64,000 bases of DNA, taken from Lachnospira sp. UBA3212 (GTDB lineage Bacteria; Bacillota; Clostridia; Lachnospirales; Lachnospiraceae). Location: assembly GCA_002363615.1 (NCBI GenBank), contig DEWK01000019.1, positions 101,531 through 165,530 on the forward strand, given 5' to 3'. Each line of letters starts with the position of its first letter. Positions within the stretch are counted from its first letter, which is position 1. A program made the position numbers and the translations under genes. This document shows positions 1 through 8,323 of this stretch, piece by piece. The notes below the pieces were generated by a model. It ran no database searches. It was not told the origin of the DNA and saw only the letters and a program-made list of their open reading frames with translations.

Positions 1-663
1 TTCTTGAAGGGTAAGGGCCATTTGCACGCGGTCCTTGAAACTTTCTCCTAAACCAATGATGCCACCGGAACATACAGAAAGTCCAGTGGCCTGGGCACGT
101 TTGATGTTTTCGATTTTTTCATCAAAGGTATGGGTACTACAAATCTTAGGGAAGAATTCCCTTGAACTTTCAATGTTGTTATGGATGGAGGTAACCCCCG
201 CTTCCTTTAGGGCTTCAAATTGTTGACTACTTAAGAATCCAAGGGAGGCGCATAGTTTAATCTTAGATTCCTTTTTGATTAACCGGAAGGTCTCAAGAAT
301 CTGCTTAAAATCCCGATCAGAAGGGTGGTGACCGGAATTTACAATGGCAAAACGACCAACCCCTTGGGCTTCGTTGGCTTTGGCATTTTCAAGGATTGTT
401 TGGGGGTCAAGAAGGCCGTGGACCTCACAGTTTGTGTGGTGGTAGGCAGATTGGGCACAGAATTTACAATTCTCTGTGCAATGGCCAGAGCGACCACTAA
501 TAATGGTGCACAGGTCTATATGATCTCCAAGGAGTGCCTTTCGAATTCGGTCGGCTCCTTCCTTAAGGTCTTCTAAATCAGCTTCCATAAGGGGGAGGAG
601 GTCATCGCTTCTATTTAATCGGCGGCCGCCGATGATTTCATCTGCTAGTTGTAATACGTTCAT
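1..663 (-). CDS. bioB: Biotin synthase BioB (3' part lies outside the window)
   Basis: Radical-SAM enzyme that inserts sulfur into dethiobiotin, the last step of biotin synthesis, in the cytoplasm. The reverse strand reads MNVLQLADEIIGGRRL and then contains SGRSGHCTENCKFCAQ, the CxxxCxxC cluster motif (C-TEN-C-KF-C) of BioB. Further on it has the FAIVNSGHHPSD and CASLGFLS segments and a HNNIESS motif typical of the family. About 221 residues are present against the usual 310-330, so the C-terminal third is beyond base 1. The start at 663 follows a GAAAGGGA ribosome binding site. A strong promoter and a BirA-like operator lie directly upstream, so it probably opens a biotin transcription unit. 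The identification is secure; the fate of the 3' end cannot be seen. Confidence 0.95.
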   Translation of the reverse strand, partial: MNVLQLADEIIGGRRLNRSDDLLPLMEADLEDLKEGADRIRKALLGDHIDLCTIISGRSGHCTENCKFCAQSAYHHTNCEVHGLLDPQTILENAKANEAQGVGRFAIVNSGHHPSDRDFKQILETFRLIKKESKIKLCASLGFLSSQQFEALKEAGVTSIHNNIESSREFFPKICSTHTFDEKIENIKRAQATGLSVCSGGIIGLGESFKDRVQMALTLQE

Positions 664-697
664 CTTTGAATCCCTTTCTAAATATAAATCTTTTATG

Positions 698-726
698 ATT
701 ATAAGTAGTGTCCTTTAAAATGTCAA
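698..726 (-). promoter_or_regulatory. bioB promoter
   Basis: On the minus strand TTGACA (726-721), a 17-base spacer and TATAAT (703-698) form a consensus sigma-A promoter about 35 bases before the bioB start. Confidence 0.85.
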
Positions 727-749
727 CATTATCTAGAATATGGTTAACA
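721..749. promoter_or_regulatory. BirA-like biotin operator
   Basis: TGTCAAC (721-727) and GTTAACA (743-749) are an inverted pair separated by 15 bases. This is the spacing and sequence type of Gram-positive BirA boxes. The left half overlaps the -35 hexamer of the bioB promoter, the position expected for biotin-dependent repression. BirA itself is not in the window. Confidence 0.7.
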
Positions 750-777
750 AAGAAAAATGGACGAGATAGGAAATGTA

Positions 778-806
778 TTGTGAAAACAAGGATAGATTGG
801 TATAAT
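778..806 (+). promoter_or_regulatory. Promoter of the ABC transporter pair
   Basis: TTGTGA (778-783), 17 bases, TATAAT (801-806), oriented toward the ATPase gene at 861 and divergent from the bioB promoter. Confidence 0.75.
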
Positions 807-860
807 AATCAAGACGAAATTTTGGCAGTGAAAAATGTCAAAATATTTTAAGAAGATAGG

Positions 861-1586
861 ATGGGATTGAGAATGAAACTAATTGTTGATAACATTTGTA
901 AGAAATTTGAAGGAAAGGTTGTATTAGACCATGCATCGTTTGAATTTGAGAGTGGAAAAATCTATGGACTACTGGGAAGAAATGGTGCTGGTAAGACAAC
1001 CTTTTTTAACTGTTTAAATGAGGATATAAAGAAGGATGAAGGAACTTGTCTGCTGATGGATGAGTCAGGAAATCAGAGGGAACTTGGATTAGAAGATTTA
1101 GGGTATGTTTTATCTACACCGATGGTACCTGATTTTATGACGGGTAGAGAGCTGGTGTCCTTTTTCCTTGATATCAACAAAAAGAAAATTCAGGATGTAA
1201 AGCCTGTGGATTGGTATTTGGACCTGGTTGCCCTTCAGGAAGATAGCAGGGACCTTTTGATTAAGGACTATTCTCATGGAATGAAGAATAAGATGATGAT
1301 GCTTTTAACCATCATTGCCAATCCTTCCGTTTGGATGTTAGATGAGCCATTGACCTCTTTTGACGTGGTAGTGGCAGATGAGATGAAAAAGTTACTTCGG
1401 TCCTTAAAGGGAGATCGAATTATTATTTTTTCAACTCATGTGATGGAACTTGCCACCAGCCTTTGTGATGAAATTGTTTTATTACAACATGGCAAATTAT
1501 CTAAGGTAGAAAAAGGAAGCGAGACGATGGAAGAGTTTGAGGAAAAAATCATTGAACTCCTAAAAGAAGGAGGGACAGAAGAATGA
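861..1586 (+). CDS. ABC transporter ATP-binding protein
   Basis: Cytoplasmic ATPase subunit of a two-gene ABC-2-like transporter. Walker A is GRNGAGKTT (about residues 39-47), Walker B is WMLDEPLTSFD, and the switch histidine is in IIFSTHVME. The signature loop reads YSHGMKNKM, a form common in EcsA/BcrA-like exporters, in place of LSGGQ. The 241-aa length is normal. The start is uncertain: the ATG at 861 has only weak Shine-Dalgarno spacing, and the ATG at 873 (MKLIVDN) also fits the family. The stop overlaps the next start by four bases, so the two are translationally coupled. The substrate is unknown. Confidence 0.88.
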   Translation: MGLRMKLIVDNICKKFEGKVVLDHASFEFESGKIYGLLGRNGAGKTTFFNCLNEDIKKDEGTCLLMDESGNQRELGLEDLGYVLSTPMVPDFMTGRELVSFFLDINKKKIQDVKPVDWYLDLVALQEDSRDLLIKDYSHGMKNKMMMLLTIIANPSVWMLDEPLTSFDVVVADEMKKLLRSLKGDRIIIFSTHVMELATSLCDEIVLLQHGKLSKVEKGSETMEEFEEKIIELLKEGGTEE

Positions 1587-3187
1587 ATATGCTTCAGGCA
1601 ATCTACCTTGTGGTTTGCATGAGAACCACCATTATCATTAATTCCTTTCTATTTTGGTTGAAAAAAATTCCTTTGATTAAAAAATTGTTTGTAGGAAAGG
1701 TTTATGGAGATCAGTCTTTAAAAATTGGTTTTTCCATTGCAGCTTACTGTTTCAAAATCTTCCAGAAGTTTGTCCTTACGGCAGTGTACTATCTTGTTAT
1801 CATGTGCCTTGCGCTTGGAATCTTTGATTTGGATGGTGTAAATCAAGGGTATTTCTATGTTTTGATGTATTTACTTCTTTTGCCGGTGGCGGGAGCAGTC
1901 TTGAATAACGAGAACTACGGGATAGGAAATGATACAGAGATAGCCATCCGCCTTTTTCGTTTTCCTGCAAATCTCTACATTAAATGTCAGTACCTGATGC
2001 AAATGGTTACCTATTATGTAATCAATGTCCTTGTGCTTATGGTGGCAACCCTTTTTGTAAAATCCATGCCATTGTTTTTTGCATTTTTGCTTCCGGCTTA
2101 TAGCCTTGCTTGGAAGTGTATTGTGTCAATAACAACAACAGCCATTCATAAAAGGCAGAAGAAAGAAACCCCCGTTGGTATTTGGATTTTAAATACGATT
2201 TTATTTTTAGTAGGCTGTTTCGGTTTTGCCCTACCAGTGTTTGCAAAGGATTCTCTCACTCCGGCACTTTGCTATAAGATTTTTGCTTTCTTTTTAATTC
2301 CCGGATTGCTTTGTGGAATCCTTTATTTTAAGGAAAATGATTACCTTGCGGTAATAAAGAAGGTGGCTTGGGCAAGTGAAGGAGTCAATAAAGCGAACAA
2401 TGCAGAAGTGCTTGCAGCTGGAAAGGCCTTGGAAAAGGAAGATGCCAAAGACCGGACCAAATATGATAAGAGACTAAATGAAAAGAAGGGATTTGAGTAT
2501 TTTCATGCCCTATTTTTAATGAGACATAAAAAATTGGTTTATCGTCCCATCTTTTTTATCACCCTCTTTGATGCGGGAATTGTAATCCTAGCCATCCTAT
2601 GTGCGATTTTTATACCAGGTATCCAGAGGGATTTTTACCAAACCATTACCAACCATCTATCGGCTTGGCTTATAGTACTTTATTTCACTACCGTGGGGAA
2701 AAATTTAATATCTGTGATGTATATAAACTGTGATTCTTCCATGTTGAGTTACCGTTTTTATCGAAGTCCCAAGGCGGTGCTTTCCATGTTTTTGGTTCGT
2801 CTAAAGTCACTGATTCGTCTAAACGCGATTCCGGCCTTAATTGTCGCCCTGGGAACAGGAATTATCTATTGGATTGTTTGTCCAAAATTTCTGATTTTGG
2901 ACTTTGCTTTGGTGGTTATATCGATTATGAGCATGTCACTCTTCTTTTCCATTCACACCTTGATTTTGTATTATCTTTGTCAGCCTTTCACCAAGGAAAT
3001 GGTAATAAGGAGTCCGTCCTATACTGTTATTAATACATTGACTTATTATGTGGCCTATTGTTTGTCTCAGGAAAGCATTAAACTCGCTGTGTTTGCACCG
3101 GCACTCATTGGATTTTGTGTGCTTTACATGGGACTGGCAGCAATTTTAGTTTTTAAGAAGGCACCCAAGACCTTCCGCCTAAGATAA
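1583..3187 (+). CDS. ABC transporter membrane protein, substrate unknown
   Basis: A 534-aa polytopic membrane protein. Hydrophobic segments fall in two groups (roughly residues 60-250 and 320-530), separated by a charged cytoplasmic stretch near 270-310 rich in Lys, Glu and Ala. It has no signal peptide. Overlap with the upstream ATPase (ATGA) makes it the permease partner of that protein. Its size and layout resemble EcsB-like or ABC-2-like permeases, but I do not recognise a diagnostic motif, so the family is inferred from context. No terminator is obvious in the 66 bases before the next gene. Confidence 0.7.
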   Translation: MNMLQAIYLVVCMRTTIIINSFLFWLKKIPLIKKLFVGKVYGDQSLKIGFSIAAYCFKIFQKFVLTAVYYLVIMCLALGIFDLDGVNQGYFYVLMYLLLLPVAGAVLNNENYGIGNDTEIAIRLFRFPANLYIKCQYLMQMVTYYVINVLVLMVATLFVKSMPLFFAFLLPAYSLAWKCIVSITTTAIHKRQKKETPVGIWILNTILFLVGCFGFALPVFAKDSLTPALCYKIFAFFLIPGLLCGILYFKENDYLAVIKKVAWASEGVNKANNAEVLAAGKALEKEDAKDRTKYDKRLNEKKGFEYFHALFLMRHKKLVYRPIFFITLFDAGIVILAILCAIFIPGIQRDFYQTITNHLSAWLIVLYFTTVGKNLISVMYINCDSSMLSYRFYRSPKAVLSMFLVRLKSLIRLNAIPALIVALGTGIIYWIVCPKFLILDFALVVISIMSMSLFFSIHTLILYYLCQPFTKEMVIRSPSYTVINTLTYYVAYCLSQESIKLAVFAPALIGFCVLYMGLAAILVFKKAPKTFRLR

Positions 3188-3253
3188 TTTTGACGGATGA
3201 AGGGATGTGTGCTATTCTTGCCTAGGTAGACTAAAAATATAGGTGAGGTTAAG

Positions 3254-5938
3254 ATGAATAAGATTCGTCATTTTTTAAAAAAAACAATAGGAAACCCATT
3301 GGTCTTTTCCTGCCTTCTGGTACTTACCATGATGGTGATGATTGTACCGGCTCTGCATGAGGACTATGGGTATCTGGTGAAATACCTGCTGGCCTGGGGA
3401 CTGGTTTTGTCCCTTTACCTAATCTTTGCAAGTAAGGGAAAGGTGGTTTTTAACCGCTACATGCTTCCTTTACTGGCATTTTGTGCCTTTTATCTGGTGA
3501 CCATCTATTTAAAGTCAGGGGAGAATCGGACAAGTGCCATGAAGTCCTTGCTTTATATGGGAATGACCTTTCTTGTGGTTATGGGAGGAAGTCTGGTTTA
3601 TCCGGGGACAAGAAAAAAACTAGAAGAGGTCTTTGCTATAGTAATCACCGGAGGAATCAATTGCTTAAGCTTGATTTGTTTGGCAACGTATTTCTTTAAA
3701 ATCAATGGCAGTTACCGGGCGGAAGGAACCAAGGTTTATTACGGTTTTTATCAGAATCGGCTTTGGGGGCTTTTTAATCCCAATGTAGGAGCGGCACTTG
3801 CCATGGTGGCCCTTGTGCTTTCCATAGGACTCCTTACGATGATGAAAAAAAGAATCCTTCGAATCTGGCTCTTTCTTTCCATTTTCCTAGAGTATTTAAT
3901 GCTGATCCTAACGGATTCTAGAACAGCGATCTATGGGGGACTCCTTCTTGCCTTCTTCTTTTTATGGCGGGTCTTTTTTGTTTCCCGAACCGAGAAGCAG
4001 GAGAAGGAGGCCAAGTCTTTCAGAATATGTAAGGCGGGAGCATTTTCCCTTGGCTTATTGGTCCTTGTTTTTCTTTCTATGAAGGGGATTACCCCTGTCT
4101 TGGAAAAACTCCCGACTCTTGTTGCGGGAGCTGAGGATAAAACCGAAACCAATTTAGGTCGTAAGGAAACGGGAGCCGACAGTTACGGAGGTTTTTTAAA
4201 TGGCCGTCAGTATATTTGGTCGGCCGGCTGGAAAGTCTTTCAGACCTCTCCGGTCATTGGAGTAGGAAGGGAAGGCATCTACCGACAGGGAAAGGACTAT
4301 GTAGTTCAAAGGACCTTCCGTCGGGCCTTTCGTCGGGGCGGACTGCACAATATCTATTTAACGGTTTTAGTGGCAGGTGGCCTCTTGGGATTTCTTGCCT
4401 TTGCAGGCTTTGTCCTACTGGCACTGACTGGAAGTCTTAGGAATTTCCTCAAGATTAAACAGTTAGCAGGACAGGGGCTTTACCTAAGTTACCTCTTCCT
4501 CTTCTTTTATTATTTGGCCAGTGAGATGCTGGAAGCAAGAATCCTCTATGAGATGAATGTTAATTACGTTATCTTTTGGATCATTGCAGGAGTGGTACTG
4601 GGAAGGGGATTTTTCAAAGAAAAGAAGGTTCAAACAGAAACGTTTGATCAGGGACAAAAGAAATTTTTAGCGAACACCGGTTGGTTAATGGTGGATAAGA
4701 TTGTAACCATGGTTTTGTCCCTGGTGATTAATGCCATGGTTTCAAGATATTTGGGAAAGGCCAACTGGGGAATCTTAAACTATGGTCTGGCTTTTTTCAA
4801 TGTCTTTCTAACAGTTTGTAAGCTGGGAATCGATTCTATTTTGGTGGCGGAAATCACAAAGAAGCCGGAAAAAACCGATTCCTATATGACCATGACGATT
4901 TTACTAAGGCTTGCCTCGAGTTTCCTTGGAATCCTCTTAACGGGACTTTTTGTAGGACTCTTGCGACCCGGAAAACTTGTGGTCTTAGGGGTTTCTTTGA
5001 TTCAGTCCATTTCCTTGATCTTTGCAGCCTTTGATACCATTGATTATTATTTTCAATATAAGATGGAATCTAAGTTTTCGGCTATTAGTAAGTCCTGCGC
5101 CTATCTATTTGTCTGTCTCCTTCGTTTGGTATTATTATTTGCAAAGGCAGACGTGATCTGGTTTGCGTTTGCTACCGTGGTGGATTATCTGGCAATCGCT
5201 TCCTTTCTTTTGTATTTTTATAAGCGCCAGGGAGGCGGATTTGCCTATTCGAAAGAGGATGGAAAGTACCTGCTTCATCGGGCAAAACCCTTTATTTGGG
5301 CCAATCTGATGGTGGTTTTATATACGCAAATGGACCGGATTATGGTGGGGTCCTTAGCAGGTGATGCCCAGACCGGCCTTTATTCAGCGGCTATGACCGT
5401 GGCAAATATGTGGATTTTTATCCCTACCGCCTTAATCGATTCTTCCAGACCGGTGATTATGGACCTGTATACCAAGAAGGATCCGGCCTATATGAGGCGT
5501 TTTAAGGAAGTTATGGGAGTGGTGATGTATATTAGCATTTTGGCCGGACTGGCCTTGACCCTCCTTCCGAAACTGGTGGTTTGGATTTTATATGGAAAAA
5601 AATATCTGGCAGCAGCACCGATTCTTGCAATCTTAATTTGGTCGAAGCTTCCCTCAGAAATCGGAGTGGTTCGTAATATCTGGCTGATTTGTGAGGCAAA
5701 GGAAGAATATGTCAAATGGTTTGTGGGAGGGGGAGCCCTTACGAATCTGATTTTAAATTTTATTTTTATTTCATGGTTAGGCGGTGGCCTGGGTGCCGCT
5801 CTTGCCACCTTGATTACGGAATTTGTGGTGGCAAATTTAATTCCGGTCTTTTTTAAAGACACCCGGTGCTTTAATAGGATTGTTTTAGAATCTTTCAAAG
5901 CTCCCTTGCCACTAATAAAGAAATTTTTAAGAAAATAA
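3254..5938 (+). CDS. Fused O-antigen polymerase/ligase-like and flippase-like protein
   Basis: An uninterrupted 894-aa membrane protein with two parts. Residues 1 to about 455 look like a Wzy/O-antigen ligase (Wzy_C) protein: many membrane spans, a long extracellular loop with NGRQYIWSAGWKVF and GVGREGIY, and the RGGLHNIYLTVLVAGG motif. After a short charged linker (about 455-475), residues 475-894 look like a Wzx/MATE-type polysaccharide flippase (NTGWLMVDKIVTMVLSLV, then VSRYLGKANWG). Normally these are separate proteins that flip and polymerise lipid-linked oligosaccharides. No glycosyltransferase genes are nearby, so the glycan is unknown. Ribosome binding site AGGTGAGGTT precedes the start. 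The two-domain reading is strong; the biochemical roles are inferred from family resemblance. Confidence 0.8.
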   Translation: MNKIRHFLKKTIGNPLVFSCLLVLTMMVMIVPALHEDYGYLVKYLLAWGLVLSLYLIFASKGKVVFNRYMLPLLAFCAFYLVTIYLKSGENRTSAMKSLLYMGMTFLVVMGGSLVYPGTRKKLEEVFAIVITGGINCLSLICLATYFFKINGSYRAEGTKVYYGFYQNRLWGLFNPNVGAALAMVALVLSIGLLTMMKKRILRIWLFLSIFLEYLMLILTDSRTAIYGGLLLAFFFLWRVFFVSRTEKQEKEAKSFRICKAGAFSLGLLVLVFLSMKGITPVLEKLPTLVAGAEDKTETNLGRKETGADSYGGFLNGRQYIWSAGWKVFQTSPVIGVGREGIYRQGKDYVVQRTFRRAFRRGGLHNIYLTVLVAGGLLGFLAFAGFVLLALTGSLRNFLKIKQLAGQGLYLSYLFLFFYYLASEMLEARILYEMNVNYVIFWIIAGVVLGRGFFKEKKVQTETFDQGQKKFLANTGWLMVDKIVTMVLSLVINAMVSRYLGKANWGILNYGLAFFNVFLTVCKLGIDSILVAEITKKPEKTDSYMTMTILLRLASSFLGILLTGLFVGLLRPGKLVVLGVSLIQSISLIFAAFDTIDYYFQYKMESKFSAISKSCAYLFVCLLRLVLLFAKADVIWFAFATVVDYLAIASFLLYFYKRQGGGFAYSKEDGKYLLHRAKPFIWANLMVVLYTQMDRIMVGSLAGDAQTGLYSAAMTVANMWIFIPTALIDSSRPVIMDLYTKKDPAYMRRFKEVMGVVMYISILAGLALTLLPKLVVWILYGKKYLAAAPILAILIWSKLPSEIGVVRNIWLICEAKEEYVKWFVGGGALTNLILNFIFISWLGGGLGAALATLITEFVVANLIPVFFKDTRCFNRIVLESFKAPLPLIKKFLRK

Positions 5939-5962
5939 AAAAAGGGCCCGGGCCCTTTTTTT
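5937..5962. terminator. Bidirectional terminator
   Basis: A-tract, GGGCCC/GGGCCC palindrome and T-tract (7 T), lying between the convergent flippase-fusion gene and ribH; it works in both directions. Confidence 0.9.
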
Positions 5963-5969
5963 ATTTGGA

Positions 5970-6434
5970 TTAAAGATTTTTTATTAAATTAACCATCTCA
6001 ATTGCAGAAAGGGCACAATCATAACCCTTGTTTCCTGCCTTGGTACCGGCACGTTCAATGGCCTGCTCGATATTTTCGGTGGTAACGATACCGAAAAGAA
6101 CCGGGATCTCGCTATTTAAAGAGACTTGAGCGATTCCTTTTGATACCTCGTTACAGACATAGTCATAGTGACTGGTCTTACCACGAATTACAGCGCCTAA
6201 ACAAATCACAGCGTCATACTTTCCTGACTTTGCCATTTTCTGAGCGACCAAAGGAATTTCAAATGCGCCTGGTACCCAGGCTACGGAAATGTCTTCATCA
6301 TTTACACCATGACGAACCAAACCGTCCTGGCAGCCGCCTAAAAGCTTTGAGGTGATAAATTCGTTAAAACGAGAAACAACAACACCAATCTTCATGCCAT
6401 CCTGTGCTACTAATTTTCCTTCGATTAAATTCAT
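5970..6434 (-). CDS. ribH: 6,7-dimethyl-8-ribityllumazine synthase
   Basis: Condenses 5-amino-6-ribitylamino-uracil with dihydroxybutanone phosphate to lumazine, the penultimate step of riboflavin synthesis. At 154 aa it has the normal size. It carries the family's RFNEFIT, AWVPGAFEIPL and CLGAVIRGKTSHYDYV segments, the last including the catalytic-site histidine. It is the last gene of the rib operon and is preceded by a GAGAGG ribosome binding site. RibH subunits assemble into capsids around riboflavin synthase in related bacteria. Confidence 0.96.
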   Translation of the reverse strand: MNLIEGKLVAQDGMKIGVVVSRFNEFITSKLLGGCQDGLVRHGVNDEDISVAWVPGAFEIPLVAQKMAKSGKYDAVICLGAVIRGKTSHYDYVCNEVSKGIAQVSLNSEIPVLFGIVTTENIEQAIERAGTKAGNKGYDCALSAIEMVNLIKNL

Positions 6435-6452
6435 GTGATTTACCTCTCTTTA

Positions 6453-7658
6453 TTATTTATTATTCTTGTAATTTAAATAGTGCCCCATTTTCTTTTGCTT
6501 GGTTTCAAGATAGAAGGAGTCAAAGGGGGTTTCCTCTACTTGAATTGGTACCCGTTCCACAATTTCCATACCAAAATCCTCAAGCTGATAAATCTTATCG
6601 GGATTGTTGGTTAAGAGACGGAGGGTTTTTACCCCCAGATCCCGAAGGATTTGGGCACCGATATAGTACTCTCGCATGTCAGCAGGGAAGCCAAGGGCAA
6701 TGTTTGCTTCAATGGTATCCATGCCACCGTCCTGAAGTTGGTAGGCCTTTAACTTATTTAAAAGTCCGATTCCACGACCTTCCTGACGCATATAAAGAAG
6801 GATTCCCCGCCCCTCTTTTTCGATTTGTGTCATGGCTGCCGCAAATTGCTGACCACAGTCGCAGCGGAGGGAACCAAAGGTGTCACCGGTCATACATTCG
6901 GAATGCACACGGCAAAGTACCTTTTTACCATCTCCGATTTCACCTTTTACAAGGGCAACGTGGTGCTCTCCGTTTAAGAGATTGCGATAGCCATAAGCGG
7001 TAAAAATTCCATACTTCGTAGGCATTTGGGCCTTGGCATCGCAAACAACCAATTGGTCAAAGCGCTTACGGTATTCTTCAAGGTCTGCAATGGAAATCAT
7101 GCAAAGATTCCATTTTTCAGCCAATTCTACCAATTCCTCCCGGCGCATCATGGTACCGTCTTCTCGCATAATCTCACAGCAAAGTCCGGCTTCCTTTAAA
7201 CCGGCCAGACGAAGGAGGTCTACGGTAGCCTCGGTGTGACCGTTACGCTCTAAAACACCATTTTCCTTGGCAAGAAGAGGGAACATATGGCCCGGTCTGC
7301 GGAAGTCCTCCGGCTTTGCCTTGTCATCCACCACGGCCATAGCGGTGATGGAACGCTCCTTGGCAGAAATACCGGTAGAGGTGGTGACATGGTCAATGGA
7401 TACGGTAAAGGCGGTTTCATGGTTGTCTGTGTTATTGCTAACCATCTGAGGGAATTTTAATTTTTCCACATAGGCCTTTGACATAGGCATGCAGATCAAT
7501 CCCTTTCCATGAATGGCCATAAAATTAATGTTTTCCTGGGTGGCAAACTGGGCGGCACAAATAAAATCACCCTCATTTTCCCTGTCTTCGTTATCGGTAA
7601 CTAGGATCAGTTTGCCTGCCTTCAGGTCTTTTAGTGCTTCTTCAACTCCTGTACGCAT
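6453..7658 (-). CDS. ribBA: Bifunctional DHBP synthase / GTP cyclohydrolase II
   Basis: Provides both precursors of riboflavin. The N-terminal half (about 1-200) is 3,4-dihydroxy-2-butanone-4-phosphate synthase with DNEDRENEGDF and the RPGHMFPL motif. The C-terminal half is GTP cyclohydrolase II with the zinc ligands in HSECMTGDTFGSLRCDCG and the RQEGRGIGL motif. I place the start at 7658 (MRTGVEEAL), because AAAGGAGCGCCT sits directly before it; an upstream ATG at 7673 in frame would overlap ribE and lacks a site. The resulting 401 aa is the normal length. It lies between ribE and ribH, as in Bacillus. Confidence 0.96.
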   Translation of the reverse strand: MRTGVEEALKDLKAGKLILVTDNEDRENEGDFICAAQFATQENINFMAIHGKGLICMPMSKAYVEKLKFPQMVSNNTDNHETAFTVSIDHVTTSTGISAKERSITAMAVVDDKAKPEDFRRPGHMFPLLAKENGVLERNGHTEATVDLLRLAGLKEAGLCCEIMREDGTMMRREELVELAEKWNLCMISIADLEEYRKRFDQLVVCDAKAQMPTKYGIFTAYGYRNLLNGEHHVALVKGEIGDGKKVLCRVHSECMTGDTFGSLRCDCGQQFAAAMTQIEKEGRGILLYMRQEGRGIGLLNKLKAYQLQDGGMDTIEANIALGFPADMREYYIGAQILRDLGVKTLRLLTNNPDKIYQLEDFGMEIVERVPIQVEETPFDSFYLETKQKKMGHYLNYKNNK

Positions 7659-7669
7659 AGGCGCTCCTT

Positions 7670-8323
7670 TCATGAAATAAACCCATGTTGAGAGAGAAAG
7701 TCCATACTGATTTTGGAACCTTCCTCCTCTGGTTTTTCGTTCTTTACAAAATGTTCCACATATTTCCCAATCACATCACATTCAAGGTTCACAAGGCTTC
7801 CTACCTTCTTATCCCTTAAGTTGGTTTCTGAAACGGTATGAGGAATGGCGGAGATGGAAAAGGATTCCTCGCTGACCTTGGCTACCGTTAGGGAAATCCC
7901 GTCAATGGTGATGGAACCTTTCTCTACAATATAGTATAAAATGTTTGGGCTGGTCTTGATTTCAAACCAAATCGCATTGTCATCCGGCGAAATAGAAGCA
8001 ATGCTTCCGGTTCCATCAATGTGCCCGGAAACAATGTGTCCTCCGAAACGTCCGTTGGCAAGCATGGCCCGCTCTAAATTAACAGGACTCCCATTTTCCA
8101 AGGTGGAAAGGCCGGTTCTGTTTAGGGTTTCATGCATCACATCTGCCGTAAAACTTCCCGGCTGAAAGGAGGTTACCGTTAGGCAAATACCATTGACACA
8201 GATGGAATCTCCCACTTTCACATCCTCTAGGACCTTAGATGCCTTGATTTTAATCTGGGCTGAACTTATTCCATAGGAAATGGCTTCGATTCTTCCCACT
8301 TCTTCGATAATTCCTGTAAACAT
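7670..8323 (-). CDS. ribE: Riboflavin synthase alpha chain
   Basis: Dismutates two lumazine molecules to riboflavin. The start MFTGIIEEVG is the family hallmark, and the protein shows the expected internal duplication of two lumazine-binding repeats (GDSICVNGICLTVT and KGSITIDGISLTV). The start at 8323 follows AGGAGG at proper spacing. A TTG six bases upstream in the same frame is less likely. The start overlaps the ribD stop (TGATG), so translation is coupled. At 217 aa the size is normal. Confidence 0.96.
   Translation of the reverse strand: MFTGIIEEVGRIEAISYGISSAQIKIKASKVLEDVKVGDSICVNGICLTVTSFQPGSFTADVMHETLNRTGLSTLENGSPVNLERAMLANGRFGGHIVSGHIDGTGSIASISPDDNAIWFEIKTSPNILYYIVEKGSITIDGISLTVAKVSEESFSISAIPHTVSETNLRDKKVGSLVNLECDVIGKYVEHFVKNEKPEEEGSKISMDFLSQHGFIS

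Noticed and set aside
5488..5898. A 136-codon minus-strand frame opposite the flippase gene.
   Set aside because: It is antisense to a well-supported gene and has a composition typical of shadow frames.
6404..7003. A 199-codon plus-strand frame opposite ribH and ribBA.
   Set aside because: It has no ribosome binding site, no recognisable protein features, and lies across two convincing genes.
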